Below the pieces are notes generated by a model, which was not told the origin of the DNA, searched no databases, and was given only the letters and a program-made list of their open reading frames with translations. This document shows, in pieces, positions 22,067-29,272 of a stretch of 29,272 bases of DNA. The stretch's first letter is position 1; every line of letters begins with the position of its first letter. The translations under genes were made by a program, and so were the position numbers. The DNA comes from JASFWK01 sp050049355 (lineage in GTDB: Bacteria > Chloroflexota > Anaerolineae > B4-G1 > DUEL01), in contig JASFWK010000014.1 in assembly GCA_050049355.1 (NCBI GenBank), positions 1-29,272 of the forward strand, in the 5' to 3' direction.

Positions 22067-25000
22067 CGTTGCTCCAACTCCTCTCCCTCCAGTTTCAGAG
22101 AAACTACCTGAGAGACTCCTTCCGAGCCCATGGAGATGCCATATACCGTGTCTGCCGCCTCGATGGTGCCTCGGTTGTGGGTGATTACAATGAACTGCGT
22201 TTCCCGGGAGAGTTCCTCCAGCACCGATCGGAAGCGGACTACGTTGGCATCGTCGAGCATCGCGTCGACCTCGTCCAAAACGCAGAAGGGCGTCGGTCGG
22301 ACGCGGAGGATGGCGAAGATAAGCGCAGCAGCCGCGAGTGCCCGCTCCCCGCCTGAGAGAAGGGCGAGGCTTTGGAGTCGCTTCCCCGGCGGACGGGCTA
22401 CGATGTCGACGCCAGTGGACAGGAGGTCGTCCGGCTCGGTCAGCTCGAGACGGGCCGCCCCGCCGCCAAAGAGCCGAGTGAACGTCTGCTCGAAGACAGC
22501 CGCGACTGCCTCGAAGGTACCGCCGAAGGCTTCTTCCATCTTCTCATCCAGTTCGGCGATGACGCCTCGCAGCCGTGCCGATGTCTCTTCCAGGTCTGTT
22601 ATCTGTTCGGAAAGGAACCGATGCCGCTCTAGCGTCTCTTCGTACTCCTCCGGCGCGTCGGGATTGACTGGACCGATCTGACGCAAGCGAGCATTGAGCC
22701 GCCGGATCTCCTCCTCCAGGCCCTCGGGGAGGACCTCCACCACGGGCAGAGGGGAGACCAGGGGGTGCAGCGGCAGCGGCGTCTGGGTGGTAACCTGCTC
22801 GGCTACCTCAAGTTCAACCAAACCCAGATCCTCTTTGATCCGGTCCTGGAGCTGCGTGAGCCGATCTTGGCAGCGGGCAAGTTCCAACTTACCAGCGTTC
22901 ACTCGCTCCTCCATCTGCCGCACGCGGGCACGGGCCCGGCGCTCCTGCTTCTCGGCCTGCTCGCGCTCTTGATCCAGGCGGCTCAGTTCCTCCTCAGCCG
23001 GGCCGATTCCTGCTCGCGTCTGGGCCAGTTCTCGCTTGAACTGACTGGTCTTCCCTCGCAACTCCTCCAGACGCTCCTCAGCAGTTGAGCGCTCGGCGCT
23101 CAGTTCCTCCGACCGGCTTTGCCGGGCCGCCAGCTGGGACTTGATCCCCTCCAGGGTCGCCAATTCCCGCTGGATGAGAACGCGCTGGCTTTCCAGCGCT
23201 CGCTCGGCCACTGCCAGACGTGTGCGTGCCTCCGTCAGGGGACCGCTCTCGGACTGGGCAGCCGCCTGGGTCGTCTCGGTCTCCTCCCGTTCCGCTTCCT
23301 GCAGGGCGGCTTTCAAGGTTGCAAGTCGCTCCGCCGCACGGCTGGCTTTCTTCTCGAGCTTCGCCTCTCTCTGATGCGCTGTCTCCAATCGCTGGGGCAA
23401 CTCCCGCCACGCCCGTTCCTGGGCCAGCACACCGCCGGCTCCCGCTCCAACGATCACCGTTCCGTCAGCGGCCACGATCTCTCCTGTCTGAGTGACGCAT
23501 CGACCACCGGGCGGCAGGCTTGGCAGCTGTGCCCGTGCAGCCTCTATGTCCTCCACCAGCAGAGTATTCCCGAGCATAGCTTCTACAGCCGGGCGCAGCG
23601 GTGGCTCGCAGGTGACCACATCAGAGGCACGCGCTGGATCGTCGGGCGAACCAGATGCACGGGACTTGCTGTTCTGGCCGGGCGGCTTCTCTCCTGCCAG
23701 CGGCAGCAGCATGGCTCGCTCGCCCTCGCTCAGCATCTGGCGTGCGACGGACACTGCCTCCCAGTCCTTCACCACCAATGCCTGGGCACGCGGCCCGAGG
23801 GCTGCTTCCACGGCTGCTTCCCATTTCTCTGGGACTTCGATCAGAACTCCCAGCAGCCCTATCACACCTGGGAGTTCAGCCTGCAGGAGAGAGTGGGCAC
23901 CCTGGCCCAGCGCGGTTCCCTCTTCCCGCAGGCTGGAAAGCAAATCTCGCTCCATCTTCAAGTGGGCCTGGGCTGTGCGCGTCTCAGCTATCGCTCTACT
24001 GAGATCCTCCTGCTCAGCCTGGAGGGCTTCTATTTGGTCCTGGATCTGTGCGCGGCGGTCGATCTTCTTCTGCGCCTGCTCACGCAGGTGTTGCAGTTCC
24101 TTCTCCAAGGCGGCCATTCGCGATTCGTGGGCCTTCATCTCGGTGCGCAGCTTCTCCAGTTCAGCCTGGGCCGACTGGACCCGGTGACTCTGTGATTCCT
24201 GCTGGACCACGAGTGGTTCCAGCTCCTGAGCCACCTCCTCTCGCTGAGCTGCCAGCAGGCGGACGCGCTCGGTGAGAGTGGACACCTCCCGTTGGGCGGC
24301 GTCCATCTGATCATGCAGGTCGGCCGTCCGCCGGTAGGTATCTCGCAGCTGAGCTCGGAGTTCTGTCTGCTGCTTGCGAAGTTGGGCCGATCGAGCGGCA
24401 AGCGTCTCTACGTCTGACTGGCGCGCCTCTAGTTGCTCCTCTAGTCTCCTAGCGTGCTGATGGACTGTGCGCAGCCTCTCCTGTTCCTGTCCCCAATGGT
24501 AGCCGTACCAGGCGCGCTGCAGTCGATGGAGGTGGGCAGAGATTCGCTCATGCTCCTGGAACCGCTCGACGTGTTTCTCCAGGCGCCGGAGTCTGGGGGT
24601 TATTTCGCTGAGGATGTCGTGGGCCCGCTCCAGGTTCCGCTTGGTCTCCTCCAGCCGGTCTGTCGTCTTCTCTCGCTGGGAGCGGTATACAGCGATGCCC
24701 GCGGCTTCCTCGAAGAGAGCTCGCCGTTCTTCGGGGCGGAGGGAGAGGGCGGTATCTATCAACCCCTGCCCGATGACGGCGTAGGTGCGTTCGCCGAGGC
24801 CACTCTCCGCCAGCAGGTTGTTTAGGTCGCGGAGAAGGATCCTGTTGTTGTTGAGGAGGTACTCATTCTCGCCAGACCGGTGACCGCGGCGGCCGATGGT
24901 TACCTCGGTGTAGTCCACCGGCAGCCAGTCCTGACTGTTATTGAAGGTGACCAGCACCTCAGCCATCCCAGCTCGAGCGCGGTTTCTACCCCCGGAGAAG

Positions 25001-25194
25001 ATCATATCCTCGGTGGTCTTGCCCCGGAGGATACGCATGCTCTGCTCTCCCAACGCCCAGCGGATGGCGTCGGCGATATTGGACTTGCCAGAGCCATTGG
25101 GGCCGACGATGGCAGTGATGCCGGTCGGGAATACGAACTCCGTCCGGCTAGCGAAGGATTTGAAGCCCTGAAGCTCGAGTCTCTCAAACAGCAT
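22063..25194 (-). CDS. smc: Chromosome segregation protein SMC, short-armed
   Basis: SMC dimers with ScpA/ScpB extrude DNA loops and help separate chromosomes. The 1043-residue protein begins MLFERLELQGFKSFA. The Walker A motif GPNGSGKS is at 31-38, the hinge spans about 439-590, the ABC signature LLSGGERAL lies near 945, and Walker B CVLDEVDAM near 971. The two coiled-coil arms (about 165-435 and 595-860) are each some 60-70 residues shorter than in typical bacterial SMC of about 1180 residues, and the shortening is similar on both sides. The ATPase heads and hinge look intact. Transcription probably starts only about 8 nt upstream of the ATG. scpA and scpB are not in the window. ansA and rsfS follow in the same operon. 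Confidence 0.96.
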   Translation of the reverse strand: MLFERLELQGFKSFASRTEFVFPTGITAIVGPNGSGKSNIADAIRWALGEQSMRILRGKTTEDMIFSGGRNRARAGMAEVLVTFNNSQDWLPVDYTEVTIGRRGHRSGENEYLLNNNRILLRDLNNLLAESGLGERTYAVIGQGLIDTALSLRPEERRALFEEAAGIAVYRSQREKTTDRLEETKRNLERAHDILSEITPRLRRLEKHVERFQEHERISAHLHRLQRAWYGYHWGQEQERLRTVHQHARRLEEQLEARQSDVETLAARSAQLRKQQTELRAQLRDTYRRTADLHDQMDAAQREVSTLTERVRLLAAQREEVAQELEPLVVQQESQSHRVQSAQAELEKLRTEMKAHESRMAALEKELQHLREQAQKKIDRRAQIQDQIEALQAEQEDLSRAIAETRTAQAHLKMERDLLSSLREEGTALGQGAHSLLQAELPGVIGLLGVLIEVPEKWEAAVEAALGPRAQALVVKDWEAVSVARQMLSEGERAMLLPLAGEKPPGQNSKSRASGSPDDPARASDVVTCEPPLRPAVEAMLGNTLLVEDIEAARAQLPSLPPGGRCVTQTGEIVAADGTVIVGAGAGGVLAQERAWRELPQRLETAHQREAKLEKKASRAAERLATLKAALQEAEREETETTQAAAQSESGPLTEARTRLAVAERALESQRVLIQRELATLEGIKSQLAARQSRSEELSAERSTAEERLEELRGKTSQFKRELAQTRAGIGPAEEELSRLDQEREQAEKQERRARARVRQMEERVNAGKLELARCQDRLTQLQDRIKEDLGLVELEVAEQVTTQTPLPLHPLVSPLPVVEVLPEGLEEEIRRLNARLRQIGPVNPDAPEEYEETLERHRFLSEQITDLEETSARLRGVIAELDEKMEEAFGGTFEAVAAVFEQTFTRLFGGGAARLELTEPDDLLSTGVDIVARPPGKRLQSLALLSGGERALAAAALIFAILRVRPTPFCVLDEVDAMLDDANVVRFRSVLEELSRETQFIVITHNRGTIEAADTVYGISMGSEGVSQVVSLKLEGEELEQR

Positions 25195-25208
25195 GGAACG
25201 CGGCCAAG

Positions 25209-25237
25209 AGTATACCTGGCTTTGTGGGTAGTGTCAA
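25209..25237 (-). promoter_or_regulatory. Consensus promoter of the smc-ansA-rsfS operon
   Basis: On the minus strand TTGACA (complement of 25232-25237), a 17-nt spacer and TATACT (complement of 25209-25214) form a near-perfect promoter. The start point would be near 25202, only about 8 nt before the smc ATG at 25194. No ribosome site fits in that gap. Confidence 0.88.
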
Positions 25238-25505
25238 TGCTTTCATTCTCACCACCAGGGCAGTACTGCAGCCTCGCTTCGGACGACGAAGGGTCTGTTG
25301 CTCATTTGCCTCTGGAAGACCCATCGTGAGGCTGTCGAAGGAAGGCGTTCTCTTGCAGAGGCGATCGCTCGGCAGGCAATGTGCCTTGGCAAGCTGGCAC
25401 TTGATCGCTGAGATTCTGATTTGTCGAAAGCTGCTCCTTACGCCTGCCGGTTAGGAGTTCGCATATCAGAATCCGTATGATCAAGTACAAGCCGAGATTC
25501 TGCTG
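25238..25505. other. Intergenic region between smc and the zinc-ribbon gene
   Basis: No gene is supported. It contains the long inverted repeat described separately, a small CTTCG-GACGA-CGAAG hairpin near 25275, and a GCGATCGC octamer near 25362. No clear T-run terminator was seen for the zinc-ribbon gene. Confidence 0.6.
25399..25486. repeat. Long interrupted inverted repeat
   Basis: ACTTGATC (25399-25406) and GATCAAGT (25479-25486) form the outer arm. GATTCTGAT (25412-25420) and ATCAGAATC (25465-25473) form the inner arm. The two arms are separated by 5 nt on both sides, so the structure is symmetric. A weaker CTCCT/AGGAG pair lies further in. A third copy of the motif, GAGATTCTG, occurs as a direct repeat at 25410-25418 and 25494-25502. 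It could be a remnant of a small mobile hairpin element or a binding site. Confidence 0.6.
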
Positions 25506-26165
25506 CTAACCTCCTCGCCTTCCTCGCCGGAAGAGATCCCGCAGGGATCCCCTGTCTCTGTGCTGCCTCTCCTCTGCTGACGAAAGCCGCGTTCCGCAGC
25601 GGCTGCAGAAGTGGGCCTCGCGCTCCATCAGCAGGCCGCACTCGGGACAGTTGATCGGCTGGAAGTCTCCCAGGCCCGCGCCGCAGGCAGAGCACTTGGG
25701 TGCCCCAATGGGGTTACCCACACCGCAGTACGGGCAAGTGACCATCGTCTCTTCTGCCCGCAGGCCCAGGCTGGCTCCGACGCTCTCGCAGTAATGTTCC
25801 ACGGCTTCCCACACCTGCTGGGGAAGCGTCAGTCCGGAGACGGAACGGGCGATGTCGTCAATGCGGGTGACGAGCGAGAGCGGGTTGACGAGTGCCATCA
25901 AGCCCGTCTGGGCCAGGTCGGCCACCGCTCCCAGCCAACGCTGCTGGCCCAACGTCACCTCTATTCCCCCCTCGGTCTGGGCGATGCCGACGGTCAATGC
26001 CATCTGTGGTCCGCCCCAGCCCCAGTCGCGGGAGCCGACTTGCACCAGAACGTGTTCGCCCTGGCCTACCTTTTGGGCCATCAAGTCCCCGCCGTCGAAC
26101 TGGGCCACCAAGGCATCTGCCAGTTCCTCAGCGCTAATCTCTCCACGATAGGTTCGCTGTTCCAT
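25506..26165 (-). CDS. Protein with C-terminal double zinc ribbon
   Basis: ATG 26165 follows a GAGGTG site. The protein has 219 residues. The N-terminal 130 residues form an uncharacterised domain with GWGGPQMALTVGIAQTEGGIEVTLGQQRWLGA, rich in Gly and hydrophobics, which resembles domains found with SHOCT or zinc-ribbon proteins in Chloroflexota. Two zinc ribbons follow: C144/C147/C158/C161 (CPYC-CSAC) and C173/C176/C187/C190 (CPEC-CSRC), then an Arg/Gly-rich tail. It probably binds zinc structurally and may make protein or nucleic-acid contacts. The specific function is unknown. Only 12 nt separate it from the M28-like peptidase gene upstream, so the two share a transcript. Confidence 0.85.
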   Translation of the reverse strand: MEQRTYRGEISAEELADALVAQFDGGDLMAQKVGQGEHVLVQVGSRDWGWGGPQMALTVGIAQTEGGIEVTLGQQRWLGAVADLAQTGLMALVNPLSLVTRIDDIARSVSGLTLPQQVWEAVEHYCESVGASLGLRAEETMVTCPYCGVGNPIGAPKCSACGAGLGDFQPINCPECGLLMEREAHFCSRCGTRLSSAEERQHRDRGSLRDLFRRGRRGG

Positions 26166-26177
26166 ACGTCACCTCAT

Positions 26178-28118
26178 CTACCTCGTCATCTCCACTAACC
26201 CTACGTTCGCCAACATCTGGAAGTACTCTGTCAGCATTCCCACGGCTTCGTGGCCGGCCTCCTGCTGTACGAGAGCGGCGATCTCGGCCACGCTACGATC
26301 CCCGTTGGCCCAGTACTGAGCCAACACGGGCAGAGTGCGGGATATCTTTCTCAAGCGTTGCTGTAACTCCCACCAGGAGTCGCGGCCTGACTCGTCCAGT
26401 CGTGCGACGGCGCCCCGCATTTGGAGCGGGCCCCGGAAGCGCTGCTCGGGGATCATCTCCGCTCCGTCCACCTCGGGCAACGCCGAAATGGATCGGGATG
26501 GGAGGAGATTGGCGACACGACCCCACTCCGCCTCTGCGAAATCCGTGTCCTTTCTCTGGAGACTGGAGACGTCCACTGCTGCCAGGCGCCTCAGGCGATC
26601 CAGCGCCTCGCGGTGACGGGTCGAGCGATACCTCAGTTGGCGCCGCAGTGCCTCCTTTCCTCCCTCGTCTTGCTCGTCGGCCTGGGTCACGGCCTCTTGT
26701 GCAGTGCCAATGATCCACCTCCGGAAACGGGCGGACATCTCCCGCGCCAGCCAGCGTACCTCGCCCTGTCCGGCCTGGGCCAACCAGTAGGCGTAGACCC
26801 CGGCCATCGAGCCTACTCGCTCAAGCATGCGCGGGTCCACCCGATCCGGCGTGTCGCCGCTGGTGTGGTAGAAGCGATCCGGCCACTGAATGATCATCGG
26901 CATTGGCACGCCCACGGATGGATCAGAGAAGATGTAGTGATCCGAGCCGCCGCTGAAAGGTGTGTCGGCGTAGCGGAAGAGGGGAAAGCCCCCCAGGCTT
27001 CCGTGCGTCCTTACCTCCGGCAGGAGGCGTTCTCGCAGGCGGGCCAGGAGGGCACCAGCGAAGTTCGACAGTGCATCCGGGGGCTGCTCAATGAGGAGCG
27101 AACTGCCACACTGCTCCTGATCTTGGCCGACCATGTCCAGGTTCAGCCCCGCGACCATGTGGGGGATTTGATCCTCGTGGGTGGAGAGGTAGGCGAAGGT
27201 CCCCACGATCTCCGGCACCCACAGGAAGCGGATGGTGCGCCGCGGCTGGCTCAGATCCCCGTGGGCGATGAGAGCTTCCAGGGCGCGGGCGACCTCGAGG
27301 AGGGCTGCCGCGCCGGACGCGTTGTCGTTGGCTGAGGGCTGCGGGTGGCAGAGGTGGGCGACCAGCAGGATCTGCTCGTCGGTTGTGCCTGGGATCGTCG
27401 CCTCCACCACCTCCAGCGTACCGTCATATAGCCTGGCGTCCACGTGGGCGCGTACCCGCAGCGTGTGTTCGCGAGCTGAGCGCCGAAGTCGCTCTCCCTC
27501 CCTTGGTGTGAGGGCGAAGCCGAACCCCTCCGGTTCCTGGCCTCTCCACCAGAAAGAGGTGTACTCGATGGCATCTGGCAGCGACCAGGCGGGACGGACA
27601 GGTTCTACCTCCCTCATTCCATCATAGATGAGACCGACAGCTCCCCGGCGGATCACTGCCAGGTCGTGCACTCGCGGCAGGCTGCCGCGCGTCAGAACAA
27701 CCTTGCCGGTCAGGTCCAACCCCTCGTATTCGTTGGAGTTCTCTCCTCTCTCCATCAGCACCACCTCTGCCTCGCCCGCGAACGGGAGGCTGCGAGCTGC
27801 CAGATGGAGGGGCGAATCGCGGTAGTCGGCCAGTTTCCGGGCCTGGTCGACTGGCTCGAGCAAATGGAGGGTGGCCTGGCGGGCCTCCCACTCCTGGAAG
27901 CTGACTGCGCTCCAAAACGAGGTCTCCTGATCTGCAGGGAAGGTCAGAATCTGCGTCTCCAGCCCCGCCCGCGCCAATCGCTCCTGGGTCCACTCCGCCG
28001 CGTGCCGGAAGCCGGGGCTGGCCTGGATGCGGTGGAAGCGGGCGATGTCCGCCACCGCCTGTGCGGCTGCCGGACCAGAGATCTCGTTTGACAGTGTCTC
28101 CCACAGCGATTTGAACAT
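26178..28118 (-). CDS. M28-like zinc peptidase (DUF4910-type aminopeptidase)
   Basis: The 646-residue protein starts at ATG 28118 after an AGGAG site. No signal peptide is present, so it is predicted cytoplasmic. After an N-terminal helical region (GFRHAAEWTQERLARAGLE) a PA-like insert (about 115-165, LTGKVVLTRGSLP) precedes the M28 catalytic core. The likely zinc and catalytic residues are His255/His258 (VAHLCHPQPSANDNASGAAAL) with Asp265, Glu303 (VPEIVG), Asp328 (GLNLDMVGQ) and His418 (FYHTSGDTPDRVDP). The family fits DUF4910/aminopeptidase-like proteins. The last 200 residues are helical and may form a winged-helix-like or dimerisation domain. The substrate is unknown. It heads the operon with the zinc-ribbon gene and has its own promoter within an inverted repeat. 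Confidence 0.9.
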   Translation of the reverse strand: MFKSLWETLSNEISGPAAAQAVADIARFHRIQASPGFRHAAEWTQERLARAGLETQILTFPADQETSFWSAVSFQEWEARQATLHLLEPVDQARKLADYRDSPLHLAARSLPFAGEAEVVLMERGENSNEYEGLDLTGKVVLTRGSLPRVHDLAVIRRGAVGLIYDGMREVEPVRPAWSLPDAIEYTSFWWRGQEPEGFGFALTPREGERLRRSAREHTLRVRAHVDARLYDGTLEVVEATIPGTTDEQILLVAHLCHPQPSANDNASGAAALLEVARALEALIAHGDLSQPRRTIRFLWVPEIVGTFAYLSTHEDQIPHMVAGLNLDMVGQDQEQCGSSLLIEQPPDALSNFAGALLARLRERLLPEVRTHGSLGGFPLFRYADTPFSGGSDHYIFSDPSVGVPMPMIIQWPDRFYHTSGDTPDRVDPRMLERVGSMAGVYAYWLAQAGQGEVRWLAREMSARFRRWIIGTAQEAVTQADEQDEGGKEALRRQLRYRSTRHREALDRLRRLAAVDVSSLQRKDTDFAEAEWGRVANLLPSRSISALPEVDGAEMIPEQRFRGPLQMRGAVARLDESGRDSWWELQQRLRKISRTLPVLAQYWANGDRSVAEIAALVQQEAGHEAVGMLTEYFQMLANVGLVEMTR

Positions 28119-28150
28119 CTCGCTCCTCTTTTTTCTGCGATTTGTGATCC

Positions 28151-28178
28151 ATTATACCCCTCCCGACCGGTAACTCAA
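28151..28178 (-). promoter_or_regulatory. Promoter of the M28-like peptidase operon, embedded in a hairpin
   Basis: On the minus strand TTGAGT (complement of 28173-28178), a 16-nt spacer and TATAAT (complement of 28151-28156) lie about 30 nt before ATG 28118. The -35 box falls in the loop of the inverted repeat at 28159-28196. Confidence 0.7.
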
Positions 28179-28196
28179 GCGAGTTGGGTCGGGAGG
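28159..28196 (-). terminator. Long hairpin downstream of the GNAT gene, overlapping the next promoter
   Basis: CCTCCCGACC (28159-28168) pairs with GGTCGGGAGG (28187-28196), and inside it AACTC pairs with GAGTT around AAGC. The stem of about 15 bp lies 50 nt past the GNAT stop codon. No T-run follows on the minus strand (it reads GGTATAATGG), so it may act as an operator rather than a terminator. Confidence 0.6.
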
Positions 28197-28245
28197 ATCT
28201 TCAAAGAGGGAGTGTGAGTACTGGATGCCACTCGAAGTCTGGTCT

Positions 28246-29272
28246 TCAACCTAATGAGCGCTCATAGATGCGGTGCCGCTTGTAGGGTTCGACCCCCAGT
28301 GCTTGCAGTTCCTGGATCATGCGGAAATTGGTCTCCTGGACCTGTACCAAGTCAGCATACTGATACTGGGGGCGGTCTACCAGCGTGTGGTACATCTCGG
28401 CGTACAGCAGCGCGTTGCCGCCGAGGCCTCGGTGCTCCTCGAGGATGGCGCCGCCGTTGAAGTTGAGCCAGCGGGTGCGCTTCAATTCTCGCAGGATGTG
28501 GAGCCAGCCTGTGGGCCACATCCGTCCTCGGCAGCGCTGGAGAGCGCGCGACACATCGGGGTAACCTAGCACGAAGCCGACGATCTCGTTTTCCTTCATC
28601 AACAGCTTGATCAGCCCAGGATCGGCGACAGCGAGGATGCGGTCGGCGAAGACCTCAGCCTCCGCCCTGGTGATGGGTGCGAACCCCTGCACCTCTACGA
28701 AAGCGTCGTTGTAGACGGCGGCCACGCGGGGGATCATAGCACGCAGATCGGATTTGGACTGAAAGCTTACGGTGCGGAAGCCGCGTCGGCGTTTGACCCT
28801 CTCCGCCACTCTAAGGAACCGCTCGGGGAGGCTGATCTCTCGGTCCATATAGCAGGAGACAAAGTCGAGTTCCTTCTCGAAGCCAGCGTTCTCCAGCAGT
28901 TCCCCGTAGTAGGCGTAGTTGTAGGGGATGCCCAGAGCTGGTCGGTGCTCGAAGCCTTCTACCAGCAATCCCTGCCCGTCGCCCGGGGCGAAGCCTTTTG
29001 GGCCCCACATCCGCTTCAAGCCGCGTCTGCGTGCCCACTCGAAAGCGGCGTCGAAGAGGGCGCGGGAGACCGAGGGGTCGTTGACGGCGTCGAAGTGGTA
29101 GAAGAAGGCGGTGCGCTCCTGATGGTAGCGGTTGTAGCGAGTGTTGTCTAGAACCGCGACCCGTCCCACGACCTCAGCGCCGTCCCATACCAGGAAGAAG
29201 GCGGCCTCGGAGTGCTGGTAGAAAGCGTGGCGGCCCGGATCGAGCTGGGTGCGGATTTCCCCGAGAAAGGGA
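28246..29272 (-). CDS. GNAT-fold acyltransferase-like protein (5' end outside window)
   Basis: The frame is open through the window edge, and 342 codons are visible ending in a TGA at 28246-28248. The internal M near 29169 is not the start: upstream sequence continues in frame as FYQHSEAAFFLVWDGAEVVG, which is conserved. Features typical of a GNAT family resembling YghO are VGRVAVLDN, FFYHFDAVND, WGPKGFAPGDGQGLLVEGF and IPYNYAYYGELLENAGFEK. A second GNAT-like part includes PRVAAVYNDAF and a NEIVGFVLGYPD strand. Such proteins probably transfer an acyl group, but the substrate is unknown. The C-terminus is ordinary. Its hairpin at 28159 separates it from the peptidase operon. Confidence 0.88.
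   Translation of the reverse strand, partial: PFLGEIRTQLDPGRHAFYQHSEAAFFLVWDGAEVVGRVAVLDNTRYNRYHQERTAFFYHFDAVNDPSVSRALFDAAFEWARRRGLKRMWGPKGFAPGDGQGLLVEGFEHRPALGIPYNYAYYGELLENAGFEKELDFVSCYMDREISLPERFLRVAERVKRRRGFRTVSFQSKSDLRAMIPRVAAVYNDAFVEVQGFAPITRAEAEVFADRILAVADPGLIKLLMKENEIVGFVLGYPDVSRALQRCRGRMWPTGWLHILRELKRTRWLNFNGGAILEEHRGLGGNALLYAEMYHTLVDRPQYQYADLVQVQETNFRMIQELQALGVEPYKRHRIYERSLG

Noticed and set aside
23119..24195. A 358-residue plus-strand frame inside smc
   Set aside because: It is antisense to the GC-rich coiled-coil coding region, its translation is Cys/Leu-rich and unlike any family, and smc is certain.
25360..25370. GCGATCGC octamer as a HIP1 element
   Set aside because: One copy in a GC-rich window is expected by chance and carries no meaning without genome-wide counts.

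Overview
The window is GC-rich (roughly 60%), densely coded bacterial chromosome with mostly housekeeping genes, short intergenic gaps, and clear sigma70-type promoters, Shine-Dalgarno sites and intrinsic terminators. Several features together suggest a Chloroflexota lineage (Anaerolineae-like), probably from an environmental genome. These are a T-box in front of valS, a FecR-domain anti-sigma-like protein with a low-complexity tail, the yebC-ruvC-ruvA order, a compact HdrA, a DUF6125 protein, a DUF4910/M28-type peptidase and a LytR-CpsA-Psr protein with a Ser/Pro/Thr linker. This placement is an inference from gene content. There is no rRNA or other phylogenetic marker, and I saw no tRNA, CRISPR array or insertion sequence.

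Layout. Positions 1-4500 hold cell-envelope genes: a partial two-pass membrane protein, an exported protein ending in nine PDHAG(P/R) repeats, a lipoprotein, a small protein coupled to a FecR-domain membrane protein, and the latter's HPE-repeat tail. A strong promoter and a tRNA-Val-type T-box leader (4661-5035) then precede valS (5102-7843). Next come an AraC-type regulator with a GyrI-like effector domain, a DUF6125 protein and a convergent acyl-CoA dehydrogenase. Positions 11051-14060 hold a lipoprotein behind a long structured leader, then fmt and an Ldh/Mdh-family dehydrogenase. Positions 14257-16187 are the yebC-ruvC-ruvA operon, and a converging LCP-family gene ends against it. Positions 18045-19602 carry a promoter, a roughly 200-nt leader and a compact heterodisulfide-reductase-A-like flavoprotein. 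From there to the end every gene is on the minus strand: ctaB, then the tightly overlapped smc-ansA-rsfS operon, a double zinc-ribbon protein, an M28-like peptidase and a 5'-truncated GNAT-fold protein.

How the genes work together. valS is tied to valine-tRNA charging by its T-box, and fmt supplies initiator fMet-tRNA. rsfS acts on the ribosome, ruvC and ruvA on Holliday junctions, and smc on chromosome organisation. HdrA points to anaerobic flavin/iron-sulfur electron transfer, while ctaB (heme O synthesis) points to a heme-copper oxidase, so the respiratory lifestyle may be mixed.

I did not find one clearly new multi-gene system. The best leads are: the lipoprotein leader at 11065-11209, which can form two mutually exclusive helices; the orphan compact HdrA behind a structured leader; the His/Pro tandem-repeat tails on two extracytoplasmic proteins; an ideal internal ribosome site inside the AraC-GyrI gene; a symmetric stem-like inverted repeat upstream of smc; and a hairpin that covers a promoter at 28151-28196.
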